Below are positions 10,816 to 23,560 of a DNA stretch of 64,000 nucleotides, piece by piece. This stretch comes from Paroedura picta (taxonomy: Eukaryota; Chordata; Lepidosauria; Squamata; Gekkonidae): assembly GCF_049243985.1 (NCBI RefSeq), contig NC_135376.1:42947001-43011000 (forward strand), read 5' to 3'. The first letter of the stretch is position 1, and every line of letters begins with the position of its first letter. Both the position numbers and the translations under genes were made by a program. A model generated the notes under the pieces. The model worked only from the letters and a program-made list of their open reading frames with translations. It made no database searches and was not told the origin of the DNA.

Positions 10816-10890
10816 TCCAGGAGCACCTTTAAGACCAACACAGATTTATTCGAGGTGTTTGAGTGCAAGCACTCTTCCTCAGACTAAGAA
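10815..10890 (+). repeat. Unnamed interspersed repeat (AGCACCTTTAAGACCAAC family)
   Basis: Core 'ggagcacctttaagaccaac' followed by 'gagtgcaagcactcttcctc'. Same family as at 9776 and 41950. Confidence 0.6.
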
Positions 10891-11439
10891 CTGCCATCAT
10901 GACAGCGGGAATATAAAGTTAATTCTGTTCAGAACATTCACACCAGTGGTCAAAACACAGCAAGAGCAACTCAGGGATGGCTTCAGCTTTACAAGTGAAC
11001 ACAACCCACAAGGAACGTGTTGCACACTCAAAAGAAAGCACTTAGGCAGGTATTCATCACACCAGTGGGGGTGGGCTGCAGGAGAAACCATGTTAAACCA
11101 GAGTCTCTCTGCATGCAGCTAGCTTACTCCAGCGCATCTGATCAGGGGGACGTTCCCCAGCTCAAGATGTGGTCCACAGCAGAGTGTCTAAGGGCCTTTT
11201 CACACAATACTTTCATTTCTCCATAAATGCTCCGTTGTCACTCAGTTTTCATGGGAAATCCAGATTTCTTTCTCCCAACTAGTATCTACTACAACACCGC
11301 TAATTACAATGTTGATACTAGAAAGAGTTTGTGCAGTTTGCACTATGACATTGCGTTATGGTTGCCTTTGGGTTAGTCCATCTTATTATGTTATCTGTGA
11401 ATGCCACAAAATCTGGGGCATGTAGAATGATACAGTATC

Positions 11440-11566
11440 CAGGGGTGGCCCAACTGTGGCTCTGCAGATGTCCATGGACTACAATTCCCATGAGCCCCTG
11501 CATAGCAGGGGCTCATGGGAATTGTAGTCCATGAACCTCTGCAGAGCCACAGCTGGGCCACCCCTG
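11440..11566. mobile_element. Palindromic hAT-type MITE
   Basis: 127-bp near-perfect inverted repeat. Starts CAGGGGTGGCCCAACTGTGG and ends in the complement (GGGCCACCCCTG), with arms of about 60 bp meeting at CCCCTGCATAGCAGGGG. CAGGGGTG ends are hAT-like. No 8-bp duplication is visible because a 5S-derived SINE abuts the right end. Confidence 0.8.
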
Positions 11567-11705
11567 TTAGCCCAATCTTGTCAGATCTCAGAAACTAAGC
11601 TAGCTTGGCAGTTGGATGGGAGACTCTCGAGAAAGACTCTGCACACAAAGGCAATGGCAAACCACCTCGGTTGCCTTGGGAATACTATGTGGTTGTCATA
11701 GCTTG
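11567..11705 (+). repeat. 5S rRNA-derived SINE (5S-Sauria-like)
   Basis: Matches the 5S rRNA internal region in order: 'tcagatctcagaaactaagc', then 'ttggatgggagac', then 'aaggcaatggcaaaccacct' as in 5S-derived squamate SINEs. Not a functional 5S gene. Confidence 0.75.
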
Positions 11706-12040
11706 GTTGTCACTTAATGGCATGCTATGTACACACAAACTGGAAAGGCTTAAGATATTGCTGCACTTCATTTTTCTTGCCATTGGGGGGTCTTTCACAT
11801 GTTTAGTTGATATGTGATGAAGTGCGTGTAACGATTTTTTTTGAGCTCCTTACATCAGTGCTCTAAGTTCTTCACTTAAGTGACACATAATGGGCTTTGA
11901 GACTTCCATGTTTTGATTATTGTTCCCCCCCCCTTTGTACCAGCTGCAGGAACATCAGTTCTGGCCAGTTACCTCCAAGGCTTCTGAAACTTACTGATGA
12001 CCGCTAGCATTTGGACATTAAGAAAACTGAGAGAAGCAAT
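11706..12040. other. Gene-free DNA, no feature seen
   Basis: AT-rich with short homopolymers (T8 near 11835, C10 near 11925). Nothing assignable. Confidence 0.5.
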
Positions 12041-12044
12041 GTTT

Positions 12045-12260
12045 GATTAGGCCAGTGCTCCACCCAGTCCAACACAGTGTCTCACAGTGGCCATAAACCC
12101 TTCTCGTGGCAGGTCCACCAGCAGGGCCAGAACTCCAGAAGCCCCTCCCACTTGCCCCCCAGTACCAAGAACACAGAGCTTCATAGTGGCCTAGTGTTCC
12201 CCCTGTACCTAGTGGCTAATAGCCACAGATGGCTCTCTGCTCCATATGTTCATCCAATTG
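12045..12260 (+). repeat. Unnamed interspersed repeat ('cacccagtccaacacagtg' family)
   Basis: The phrase order (cacccagtccaacacagtg, cacagtggccataaaccctt, aatagccacagatggctctc) is that of an abundant squamate interspersed repeat. Related pieces lie near 43650, 51370 and 57545. I cannot name the family. Confidence 0.5.
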
Positions 12261-14550
12261 CCTAATGTACCACTGGAGATGGTCAGTGGAATTCCATATG
12301 AAAACTCCTTTGTGAAAGGTGACCAGAATATGTACTCTTATTTGGATGGTGCTGGATGGAGAACATGAGCTACTGAGACCCATCACAAGCCACCAAGCTG
12401 CTGCTAGGAAATGTTTGAAGTGTGCAATGAGCACAGTAGGATAAGTTCCTCTGAAAGGCATTAGGATAAGCAGGGGTTGCCACATGCCCAAGCCTGCCAA
12501 GACTCCTGTGATGATCTTTGCTTGCATTTTGGAGGTGCTCTTTTATTTTTGTTTTGTTTTGCTGGAGTTACAGGCAAGGAAACTCTTAACAGCTGCATTG
12601 CCCAGACTCTGAGCTACAACAGTTACTTAGTCCTCAACTTGTTGCACATATTTGTACCTAAATAAAGGCAATCTTAAGGTATGTACAAAAAAAATCTGTG
12701 CATATGGGGGAAGGAGATGATTAACTTTATCCGCTCTCTTTCCAGGAGCCCAGTCACCACAATCGTTCTACTGTCTTCTTTTTATTTTGAAACCAAGAGA
12801 TTGGTTGCTAGCACAAAGATCACTTCCTCTGGCTGCTTTTGATGGTGGACTTTGGGTCATCAGTTCCCTGTCGAGTTCTTCCCCATCCACAGGCTGTGCT
12901 TTCCCTCCACACTTGCAAATTTCCTGGAGCTTCCCAACAAGAACTGGCAATGAACTCCTACCAGAATTTCTCTGTCTTTTTGGCAGTCATGCTCTGTTTT
13001 GTGAATAGTCTCTGTCAGAAGTCTCTTGTCTGCTTGGTCCTTACCTGTTGAACCTTGGTTATCTGCCTCTCCGGAAGGAATATCGATTATACCCCCAGGA
13101 ACCTCTTCTGTTGTCTCGGTATTTCAGTAGAGTGTTCTGAGACCTGAAAGAGAGGCCTTGAAACTTTTGATCAGTTCCATGCCTAACAAACTTTGGCATC
13201 AACTTATCTCCCTGAAAGGGATAAGGTATTACTATGGTTTTGGAACGATAGTCCGCTGACCAAGCTCTTAACCACAAAACCCATCTAGCAGCTGCCAGTG
13301 AAGCCAAATGCTTAATAGCAACAGAAAGGCCAGGTTTGACTCTGTCCATGTTTAGAAATTAGTTGGTGGATGGAAGAAAGCCACTCATGTTACAGAACAC
13401 CCACCTGGGTACCAGGTGATCCAAGGATCCACAAACCTTTGTGCTTTGATGTTTTAGCTGCTCATGGCACACTCATTTCCTACTCAGTCGTTGTCTCCTT
13501 GGATATCTCAGAGATGCTGAGTTATGCACATCCAAGTGTCTGATGAGGATGTGAGGCTTTATTTAAGAAATACTAAAGGACAAGACTTCAATTAGCAGAA
13601 AACAAGACATGACCCTTAGAGATTCAAACAGATTTCCCATCGAATTGTTTCCTATTTAATGTTGAGATAAAGTAGATTGTTTCCCTTCTTCATCATCTGA
13701 TGGTAGCTTGGTTTCCTTCCATAAATTTCCTTCACCAAAACATCTACACAACATCCTTAAAGAAGGGAGAAGGGATGTTGAACATCACAACAAGGCAACA
13801 GTAAGGGATCTTCCTCCCATAAAAGCCATACTGCCACATTTAGAATGAGTTGTAGGTCATAATTCAGTGCAGCCATGCACTCCAGTATGAAGAGGGCAGA
13901 TAGAATATTTTCCTCCTCTTCACCGACATTCCAGCAGTGCAATGCTAAACAGCATTACATCTAACCCTTCCCCCTGAACTTTGTACAAGGTATCTCCCTG
14001 TAATAGACCTGGTGTCTTGGGATGCTTTCATCCTCCTTGGAGCCCCTCTACTCTGTTTAAGGATGACATGGTGCTCCCAGGTGAGGAACTGGCCTTCTCA
14101 GATGGGGCTGAGATCAGAAATATTTTTGTAACCGAAGTAAAGACCCCCCCCCCCAGAACAACCCCCCAAAACAATTATTTCCTTCCTACTTTTTAGTTTT
14201 TTTAAGTCTCTCATGAAGATGGAGATGATATTTCTTTTGGAATTTCTGTCCAAAGTTCATATGGCCGCATAGTAAGGCCAACCCTGGATTTTGGTCAAAT
14301 GGATAGAAGCCATGGGGGAATTGCAAAGGGTTAAATAAAAAGGGAAGGGTGTCCACATCTGAGAATAAAGGTGTTTTGCCAAGTTGAGGATAATAGACGA
14401 GCTTCTGTACTGCCATAAAAGAACACGTAAAAAATGGTGTTGGAGAACAGAGCAGAAACATGGCTGTGTATAGGCACTATATCTTGGGCTGTGCCTTAAC
14501 CATACAATAAACATTGCATTAATCAGAGCTCCCAAACAGTAGTTCACAGT
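12260..14550. other. Gene-free DNA
   Basis: Only short unrelated open frames. No repeat or gene recognised apart from a C-run near 14145. Confidence 0.45.
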
Positions 14551-14740
14551 GCAATCCTAAACAGAATTACTCCCTTTAATTCCATTGACTTTCCTTTGAC
14601 TTAGTGGCAGAGCGCTGGCATGGAGTTCAGAAGATCCCTGGGTTCAATGCCTGGCTATCTCCACAGAAGATCAGGAGGTATGTGAAAGGCCTTCATTTGA
14701 GACCTTTGAGAACTGCTAAAAGCAGCTTGAGGGACCATTT
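14550..14740 (+). repeat. tRNA-derived SINE with adjoining repeat fragment
   Basis: tRNA-like promoter: 'cttagtggcagagcgctggc' and B box 'gggttcaatgcc' about 30 bases later, then 'atgtgaaaggcc' as in a known squamate SINE type. A second copy is at 18020-18150. Just before it, 'cagtgcaatcctaaacagaa' belongs to another common short repeat. Confidence 0.6.
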
Positions 14741-14789
14741 TTATTGAGGAAATGGTGTAAGGAAATGGAGAAAAGATAAAACCTCTTTT

Positions 14790-15100
14790 CAGGGCTGTCT
14801 TAACAGCATTATGGGCCCCTGGGCAAACCAGTGTGCTGGGGCCCTTACAACAATCACTCACAGGAATAAAAAGTAAATGGTCAATAATATTAAACATATA
14901 TGACTACAATACTAACCCAAGGATACTAAATCAGAGACAAATCACAGTGTCCATTTATAACACAATAACATTGCAGCAAATATTATTTTATATTTTAGTA
15001 CAGTCTAGACTATTGCATAATTGTATTTATTTATGGCAAGTCGCTTAACATACACAGGTTAGCATGGGGCCCCTAGTGTCCTTGTGTTAAGACAGCCCTG
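14790..15100. mobile_element. Non-autonomous hAT transposon, 311 bp
   Basis: Perfect 15-bp terminal inverted repeats CAGGGCTGTCTTAAC / GTTAAGACAGCCCTG, flanked by an 8-bp near-exact duplication (CCTCTTTT at 14782-14789, CCTCTCTT at 15101-15108). The interior is AT-rich without coding sequence, so it must have been moved by a transposase supplied elsewhere. Confidence 0.9.
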
Positions 15101-15109
15101 CCTCTCTTC

Positions 15110-15640
15110 CACACTCTCAAGCCAAATTGCCTCCTTATCTCTGGTTGCTCAGCTGGCTTGGAGAAAACTGTTTTTTGCCTTTGACAGAGGCTTAATATGT
15201 GGATATGACAGGTGAAGCTTTTCAGGGCATGGAGGCAAATAACATCACATGGTACATAGCATTAGCCCTCTACTAAAGAGACAGGCATTTATTTCTTCAA
15301 TGTATATAGCACCCTCCCAGCAGGCCGGCTTTCCCTCCAGGCAGTTGGTAATGCTATCTAGGCACCAGGCCTGGTTAATTCTTGCAGGGGAATGAAGCGG
15401 TAGACTGGACTGGAGATGCTCAGACTGCAGGTGGGGAAATCTCCCTTTGAAATGCTGCCCTATGTTCAAACTATCTGCAGATACAAAACCAGCACAACAG
15501 ACAAAAAAGGGAAGGAGCTAGTTGCCAACTGACTTGGAGAAAAATGTCCCATCCTTTTAAAAGAAACTTCATGAGATGGGATTTTTTGGTGAAGTGATTT
15601 CCCTCCATGACCCAAAAACATCAGCTGCCTATTTCTACAC
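15110..15640. other. Gene-free DNA, no feature seen
   Basis: Nothing assignable. Confidence 0.5.
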
Positions 15641-15808
15641 CTTGACCTGGATAGCTCAGGCAAGCCTGCTCCTGTCAACTCTTGGAAATTAAACAAGGCT
15701 GACCCTGGCTAGTATTTGGATGGGAGACCCTCAAGGATCGGCATGATAGTTCAGCCAAGGAGCACAAGGGGGCTTGATGCAGAGGCAGGAAATGACAAAC
15801 CACTTCCA
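15640..15808 (+). repeat. 5S rRNA-derived SINE
   Basis: Contains 'gacctggatagctcaggcaa', then 'ggctgaccctggctagtatt', 'tggatgggagaccctcaagg' and 'aaatgacaaaccac', the 5S-derived head and following body of the 5S-Sauria type. It ends in a TGTC microsatellite. Confidence 0.85.
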
Positions 15809-15862
15809 AATGTCTGTCTGTCTGTCTGGCTGCCAGACAGGTCTGTCTGTCTGTCTGTCTGA
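15808..15862. repeat. (TGTC)n microsatellite, interrupted
   Basis: Two tracts of GTCT units split by 'ggctgccagacag', just 3' of the 5S-derived SINE. Confidence 0.9.
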
Positions 15863-17230
15863 TTTTTTGCCTGCCATTCCTGGACCAGGTCAGCTCGTGG
15901 CAGTTTACAGTAAAGCCCCCCAAAACAATAAATAAAATAGCAGTACAATCCCGTGTCAGCATAACCCCCCTGCTACAACCCCCCTCCCAGCTTACTAGTC
16001 CAGAACAGCCCCCCCCCCCCCCCCCGTGCCTCTGACCCTGGGTGTTCCTGGGCATTCTGAGGAGGGGCCCCAGATCTTCCACATCCCGGCTTCAACCAAA
16101 TACCTGGTGGAAGAGTTCCATCTTGCAGGCCATTTCTAATAATGTTCATTTCTACACATTAAGAAATCACAGGGAGAACTTTTCTCACTGTTATGCTAAT
16201 ATATATAATTTCTTGTTTGGAAATTTGAAGGCTGGGTCCTCCACCTGCAGTATAGGGCAGTCAGTGCATTTTCTGGGCTTTGCTACCTCATCCTCCCGCA
16301 CATATGAACTGGGCCAGAACTGGGGACATGAGTACATTTTAATCCCAAATAACTCTCTTAGACTGCAATTGCTAATCCTTCCTCTATTTTAAATTCCTAT
16401 AGCACTGCTCACAAGTTGGACATACTTTGCAAAATTAATCCAATTAATCTGTAGTGGCTGGTGAGAAACTTCTGTAAGTAGTGGAGTTTGGCCCCAGCCC
16501 CTACTACAGCTGATGTGTAAAAACTGTGCTCAAAATCATATTACAGTAGTGTGAAAAGGTCGTATTATCATTAAATCGAGGCAGGGAGGAAATGCTTTCA
16601 CCAAGGAGCTGCTGCTGCAATTTTATATGGAATGTTTCATGCCAGTTGTATATTCAAGTGACACAGAGCTCCCGATTTACAGGCAATTAAAAGACAGTTA
16701 AGCCATTTCTCTTCTGAAAAGAGCATTGCAAATAAATCACATTTTAAGAGCTTGCCAGTTTTTTGAGGGGCCCAACGCCCACCAAGCACACCACAGCTGC
16801 TGCTCACACAGCCTACCTCTTAATCGTGGGTGAAAGAGGAGTGTGCTGACTGCTCAAAAAGCCTGTCCCCCAATTTCTGCCTCATTCATGGCCCCAGAGC
16901 ACTCACTCTAAAAGGCTGAAGTAGTCCTGAACGCAAGATAAATCTTCGGAACCTTTCATTGTGTGGAGAAAGTAAAAGAAAAGCTATTTATCATTGCATT
17001 TGAAGAAAGCTAAGTCCGGCTGTTGGACATATTTTCTTTAGGAAAGGGAGGTATGTCTACTTCTTTAACAGCAGGAATACAGGCAGAAATTAAGCAGGTG
17101 CAGCATTTTCTCCACAACAGACAACAGGAAAAGCTGCATGTTGATTTTTGCTTATCAAGCAGCTCTTAAAAGCTCAAGTTCACAAGTTGCAGTGAACAGA
17201 TATATAATGTGTGTATAGCTTACACTTGAT
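15863..17230. other. Gene-free DNA
   Basis: A C18-type run near 16008-16025 is the only striking feature. No gene or repeat family recognised. Confidence 0.45.
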
Positions 17231-17234
17231 TTTT

Positions 17235-17757
17235 CTTTGTATGGGGCTTATGCCCCCCGCAGGGCTCTCCACTCTGCGGGTATGAATCTACTGACTGTCC
17301 CGGGCCCCCGGGACATTCGTCTGGCCTCGACCAGGGCCAGGGCCTTTTCGGTCCTGGCCCCAACCTGGTGGAATGAGCTCCCGGAGGAGCTAAGGGCCCT
17401 GTCAGAACTACTATCTTTCTGCAGGGCCTGTAAGACGGAGTTCTTCAGCCAGGCCTTTGGTTGAGGCCAGGGCAGAGCCTGGGTTCCATCCAAGATCCCT
17501 AATCCATCAGACCAGTTTTTCTCTCCTCTCTCTCTTATAGAATTAACGTCCAACCTCTCTCTGAACAAGAGGGGAAAGTGGGGAGAATTATAGAATAGAA
17601 TGCCATCTTTTTATTGCAATAATGGGGTATTTATGGGCTTTTATGTGATTTTACTTTGATTTTATATTTTATTGTGAACCACCATGAGACCTTTTGGCGA
17701 ACAGTGGTATATAAATCCAACTATAAACAAACAAACAAACAAACAAACAAACATTAA
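17235..17757 (+). mobile_element. L2-clade LINE fragment (3' end)
   Basis: 5'-truncated non-LTR retrotransposon. It encodes the last part of the reverse transcriptase region (peptide PTWWNELPEELRAL, then a stop after QAFG), followed by a 3' end (GTGAACCACCATGAGACC, TATAAAT) and a (CAAA)n tail at 17728-17755. The same peptide region recurs at 31540-32395. Confidence 0.75.
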
Positions 17758-17759
17758 CT

Positions 17760-18020
17760 TCCCCATTCCATTTAATGCACAGCAAAATGCGTGAATTAAA
17801 CCTCATGTTTATGCAGGCACTGATCCTTCACTTTAATTCCAAAGGGAACACCTACTGGCTCTTTCTTACAAATAGATGTGTATGTGGTCACTGTAACATG
17901 TGAAGAGGGCTAGTGTAGCTCTCCATAAAGTAGGTGCCAATTGCAATCTGCACAGGAGCCCACTGTGCATGCTCCCAGAGTGATGTTCCTGCACAAAACA
18001 GAAACACACAATCCAGGGGA
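17760..18020. other. Gene-free DNA, no feature seen
   Basis: Nothing assignable. Confidence 0.5.
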
Positions 18021-18150
18021 GGAACCATGGCTAAGTAGTGACATATCTGCTAGGCATGCAGAAGGCCCCACATTCAATCCTTGGCAGATTGAAGGTGATG
18101 TGAAAAACCTTGACTTGTGACCATTGGGAGCGGCCTGGTCAGAATAATGG
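18020..18150 (+). repeat. tRNA-derived SINE (second copy of the 14.6-kb type)
   Basis: 'ctaggcatgcagaaggcccc' and B box-like 'acattcaatcc', then 'ggtgatgtgaaaaaccttga', parallel to the 14550-14740 copy but older looking. Confidence 0.6.
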
Positions 18151-20385
18151 CATGGAGATAAATAACATCCAATTATGCCTCTCTGAAAGGACAGGTCATT
18201 TTTCTGCAGGCCCTTTGGCAACACTTTGAATGTTCCTTTGAGCACAAGGAGTCTGGGACAGGTCATACAGTAGTGCTCCTCCCTGAATGCCCCTTTCTCC
18301 CACAATGAGATCCAGGCTTTCTGTAGCATGAGAGAGAAGACCCCTTGCAGTGGGAGAGTAAGAGACAACGTGGCATGCAGTTTTGCTGGCCTTGTGCTCT
18401 TAGAAGGTTCAAGCAAGTAGCAGCTCAAAAATTAGCCGAGGAGGCTGCTGCCAGAGTTGCCACATGCTCTGCTTTTAACAGCAATCTGACACAGACAAAT
18501 CACCAGTGGATATGTCTCTTTCAACAAAATTGCTTCTAATTTGTTCAAGGAATCTAGCAGAGTATACCTCCTCATATCAAGAAACATACAAGTGCTATTA
18601 GTAATAAGCATTACTGGGGTAGAGTTTTGAATATGTGATGAATGGGTTGCACTAGTGTGTGCAAATGTGTGCACATGCGTTCTATTTACAAAATTCAAAG
18701 CTCAGTTCCAAGCAATTCTTAAACAACCTTCAAAGATAATAGTAACCAGTTTGGGGATAAAAGAGGGGAAAAAAGTAGAGCTAAAGTTTCTGGTGCAGGT
18801 TTTTATTTTTTTGGGGTGGTGGTGGTTGTGAAACTAGGAGGGGCCCTAGTTTACTGTAGCTGCTGCCTATGGAGATGACAGCTCAGTACAGACATTTGAG
18901 AAAGAGGATGTAATTGGGATGTTGAAGAAGTTTGTGTGGGTGATGAACATTTCCCTTCATCATTCATTGTTTGGAACGGTGTCAAATATTTTTCCTAACA
19001 GAGGTTACATGTAGTTGCGTTGGTCCAAAGCAAAATATAAAACTAAAAGTCACACAATGCTACTTATTAGGAGTTGAACCAACTCCAATGGCACAAAATA
19101 GAGTGCAGGTTTTTGTGTTCTTCAGAACTCTTCCTTATGTTGGATTTTGGTGGGGGGATCGGTGTCTCATGTGATGCTCTTAAGGCCTAGATTTATACAG
19201 CCTTAAGGCCATGGTCTGTCACACAATCTAGAGACTATCCCCCCACTCCTTGGATGTTATAACACACTCTGGTCTTGCTGAGTATTAACTCTTTGATTTA
19301 TATAACTGATGCAATTGTAGAAGATATTAAATGAGCATTGGGACCTCTTTTCTTGGGCCAGTTCCTTTTAGTAACAGTAGCCTGCTCTACAAGTATGCCA
19401 GGAATAGATTGTACCAAGGTGGTGGTAATATTTTTGAATGCTTCATTGTATTAAGTTCCCTGACAACAAGACTTTTTGCAGAAATAGTTGGGGTAGGGGA
19501 AGGGGCTCTATTAGTTTTAACTTCAAATCCATGTAGGATCTGAGAAGTTAAAACACCCTTCTTGCCTCCCCATAGACTCAAACACCCGCCAAAGGAACAT
19601 CAACACAGACAAAGAGCTAGGCTACACAATTTCATCCTTGATGGGCTGGTTTTTTGTTTGCTTTTTAAAATATGTGAAATAAAATAAAAGTACTCTGCCA
19701 TTTTAAAGAGTAACACAATTTATTTAAAGCTCATATTGAAATAAGTGTTGTTAGTCTTTAACCTGCCACGGGACTTTTGTTTTACTTTGCTATGACATGG
19801 CTACTGCTTTGCAATTAAATTTGTGGTGCTGCCTTCAAAAGTAATACCCCCACCAGTAGTCTGAAGTGGTACAGCCTCTTTCTGTCACATAGTTAGATGC
19901 AACCGCAGTCTGTACGATTTCAAAGCATTCTGTATTATTTGTTAGGCAGACCAGAAAGCTAACTTCCCTTTTATAGATAGACCAACAGAACTCCTAGGGA
20001 TTGCTTCAGTGTCTGAGCTCTAAGGGATCTCTCAGCTATCTAAACCATCACTTATTTAAAAGTCCTGAAATGGTACACTGTGCCATACATCAAGGAAAAC
20101 AGGTTGCTTGTCCACAGACTCGCCATCCAGAAGGAAACCTTAAGCAAAACACAAATAATATATAGAGCTGCTGGGGATGTGCACATGTATGATTATTCTA
20201 CCTTTAAAAGAGAAAATATTGCATTCTCAGAAATCTTTTCCAGTAGGGAACTGCATGAGCTTCAGTCAAAACTGAAGTGCTCAGTGAGAGAAAACCCAAG
20301 TCTACTGCTAAGTTTAGCCTTAATACTACTGCCAATGGTAGAAAAAAAAGTCATGCCCCTTTAATAGACTGAATGTAATGTTAGC
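18150..20385. other. Gene-free DNA
   Basis: One diverged copy of the unnamed family described at 9776 lies at about 19005-19190. The rest is unassigned AT-rich DNA. Confidence 0.45.
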
Positions 20386-20387
20386 AG

Positions 20388-20550
20388 CCCTAATAGGTCA
20401 ACTAAGCCCAGGCTCACCAGAACCTGGGAGCTAAGCATGGTTGGCCATGGTCAATTCTTGGGTGGGAGACCATCAAGGAAGATGGAGGCTCCTATGCAGA
20501 GAAAGTTCTTGCCTGGAGCACCCCTGCATGGCGTAGCCATGTGTCAGTTG
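20388..20550 (+). repeat. 5S rRNA-derived SINE (diverged)
   Basis: 'cctgggagctaagcatggtt' and 'cttgggtgggagaccatcaa' match the 5S internal control region in order. Less well preserved than the copy at 15640. Confidence 0.65.
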
Positions 20551-22530
20551 TGTCTTGATAGTACTTTCTTCTTCTTAGTGAAATGTTATTTACCAGGTAC
20601 AGTTCTTTACTTCCATCTCCTGAGAAGCTTCAGCTGCCCATTTCCCTATATAAAAGCTCTGTTAGAAGGACAAGGCATTTTTATCCTGGTTTCTGGCAAC
20701 CTTAAGGAAGAGTTGCAAACATTAATGGAATGGCTAGAAAGTCTTGCAGGTAAAATTGGGATAATTATTAAGAAAATGGCTACAGCTCCACAGGAACCTG
20801 CCTCTCAAGAAGGGTAGTAAGCCCTAGCCATAAAGAAGCAAAATGAAAGGCAAGAAGAATTCTGTGCTTCTTTATAGACTCTTTGATGGATTCCGCATGA
20901 GGAATTTGCCCAAGCACAGCCTCTCATTGCTTGTGGGTTTTAGTGCTGCTTCCTCATGACGTCGACAGCAACCCATAGCGGGTTTCCATTAAGTTTGCTC
21001 CGCAATGAGGGAAATTGTAAAATCCCAGTTCCCCTTTCTTGTCATTCTGCAAATTGGGATGCAAACAGGACCAAGCCTGCCTGAAGAGAGAAACGTACAA
21101 CAGTCTTGGTAGTGTTTTGCCCGCCACCTTCCCCACCCTGTTTCTGGATTAGAAAAAAGGCGATTCTACCATTATTTGGCAGTATTTTTTCTTTAATCCC
21201 ATATTAATTAAATTTGTTCTTTTTCTCACAAGCAGGAGATTCTGGGGTATAAGTACAAATGTTAATCTGAACGCTACTGATCAAACATTCATTGACTACT
21301 CCTGAGAACCAGGCAAGTCCGTGGTAGTAGAAAACAGGATGTTTTGAGCCTTCCACACATTCCAGAGTCATTTCAAAGGATAATCTGGAAACTTTTAAGC
21401 ACGGGGCCTAGGAGTTATTCTCAAGGTGCTGATGAAGTTGCCTAGTATTTTCTCATGGTAATAAAGGGGGGTGATGTGTAAATCCCACCAGTTAACAAAG
21501 AAAATATGTAATGCCCATTCAGGCTAATTTTTCATTGTGGTCCTCTTAGCTTGTGCTCTCTTCTCAATTAACTTATCGGCTGTGATAGAATTTTTTCACT
21601 GGTGACTCCTTATGTCTAGGGTAGCACCTGCACACATAGCCACACCGTTCACCCACAGATGCCCTCTGCAGAAATCCTGCTGACTGGGTGGAAAGAAGGA
21701 ACCATGTCCTTGCAATCAACCTTTGGGTGACCTTCCAGAAACATTCTAGAAGCCACTGGGAAAAAAAGTCTTATTGTGTTGTCTAGGAGTTTCCAAGGAA
21801 TTAGTCAGCAGGCTGGAATTGGGCTGCCTCCCCCCTCCATCTCTGGAGCTGGACCGCTCTGACAGAAATGTTGCCAGGGTGACAGCAAGATGTGATGGAT
21901 GGACAGAGAGTTGCTGCAGAGTGGCAGGGCTGCTGGTCAGTAACCCAGGCCTGTGTTTATGCGAAGGAAGAGGCTGTTTCCTGGAGTGAACATAATGCAG
22001 CTCTAAAAACGGCAAGGGAAATACATCATGTGAGGGGAGGGTTGCTGGGGAGCTGAGGACCAGAGTGAGCCTCCAGGTCAAGGTGCCTCCGACAGGCTTT
22101 TAAAATAGGCTGTTTGCGTGAGAGTTCACTGCCGTTCCTCTATAGCCCCCTTGGCAGCCCAAGGCCTAGCTGAGATTTGGGGAGGGCCAAGCTCTGAACT
22201 GCCTCTTTCCAGGACTTGCTGATTTATTTAGAAAATAAATAACTAGCAACTGACTATTGTTTAAGGGCTGTCAGTGACAATTCCTCCCTTGTGCATTGGT
22301 CTTCTCTCAGACCCACTGCAGATGGAGAACCACTCTTAGAGACCCTGTTTAATGGACAGAGTTCATCTGTCAAGGAAGCAGCAAGATGGATTTTGCTCTG
22401 ACTGGAACACTCTCTTGCCCCACCCATAACCTCCTCTTCCTTGGCTGCCTTTGGCCTCTGTCAGCCCAGGAGGCAAAGAGTTCAGTACATCAACCACTCT
22501 AGAGGAAACGGGGTCTCCTGTCGCCTTGTG
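20551..22530. other. Gene-free DNA
   Basis: No repeat or gene recognised; several short frames without domains. Confidence 0.45.
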
Positions 22531-22534
22531 TACC

Positions 22535-22668
22535 CCACAGAGCCATAGAGCATTTTATTTTCATACAATCTAATTATGTTATTTGTATCTTTTCCTGTTT
22601 TCTGTAAACCGACCTGAGCCCTCGGGGAGGGCGGCATATAAACAAACAAACAAACAAATAAATGAAAG
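22535..22668 (+). repeat. L2-type LINE 3' tail
   Basis: 'aaaccgacctgagccctcgg', 'gagggcggcatataaac' and an (AAAC)n tail. This conserved 3' tail is shared by squamate L2-like copies; the coding part is absent. Confidence 0.65.
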
Positions 22669-23265
22669 ATCTGTACATGTTTCTTGCTCTTATGAAATTT
22701 ATCTGAGACTGTAAGTCAAAAGAATAATTCAGACTTTCCTTTAAATCTGGGATTTTATTGCACCAGCATCCCCAAGAGTGATGCTAGCAGAACTTGTGAA
22801 TGCTGTCCTTACACTTGAATTACAAATAGTTTTCCAGTCTGAGAAGACACTATTTGTGACCTTATCCTCTCCTACCTTTAGACAGAATGAGAGCCCCAAG
22901 CAAGTCTAGCACTGGACTGGAGATGTACTACCAGGACAGATCTGCAAGAGAGGCATGCAGATGATATCTCCTAATAGCCACATGGGAACACTGGCAGCAA
23001 CCAGGCCATACTGGCAAGGACTGAAGCTGTCTCTGGAGTTCACCTTCTCCTGGCATGAGCAGCGTCCCCAATTCTCCTTTCAATATCTATGTCTTTCCGT
23101 TCTTTTTAATGTACCTATGTGAATTAGCAAGCAGGAAAAGGGATAGTTCTAGACCATTATCCTACCTGGGTGTTTGATAATTAGTTCTTAGATAAAATTT
23201 AAGGTCTGCTTTACAGACAATAAGCATAAGAAAGCCTAGTAATATCAGGTGTAGTACTGTGTTCC
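22669..23265. other. Gene-free DNA, no feature seen
   Basis: Nothing assignable. Confidence 0.5.
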
Positions 23266-23267
23266 CC

Positions 23268-23560
23268 AAGAGCCTCTTGTGGCGTAGAGTTGTAAGGCAG
23301 CAGACATGCAGTCTGAAGCTCTGCCCATGAGGCCAGGAGTTCAATCCCAGCAGCTGGCTCAAAGTTAACTCAGCCTTCCATCCTTCCGAGGTCGGTAAAA
23401 TGAGTACCCAGCTTGTTGGGGGGTAAATGGTAATGACTGGGGAAGGCACTGGCAAACCACCCCGTATTGAGTCTGCCATGAAAACGCTAGAGGGCGTCAC
23501 CCCAAGGGTCAGACAAGACCCAGTGCTTGCACAGGGGATACCCTTATCTTTACCTTTAGG
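23268..23560 (+). repeat. Sauria-type SINE
   Basis: tRNA-related head (GAGCCTCTTGTGGCG, then GGAGTTCAATCCC), a body with CCATCCTTCCGAGG, and a BovB-like 3' end (AAAACGCTAGAGGGCGTCAC, then ACCTTTA). Closely similar to the copy at 51738. BovB is the expected partner in squamates, and one lies at 42839. No clear duplication at the ends. Confidence 0.9.
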
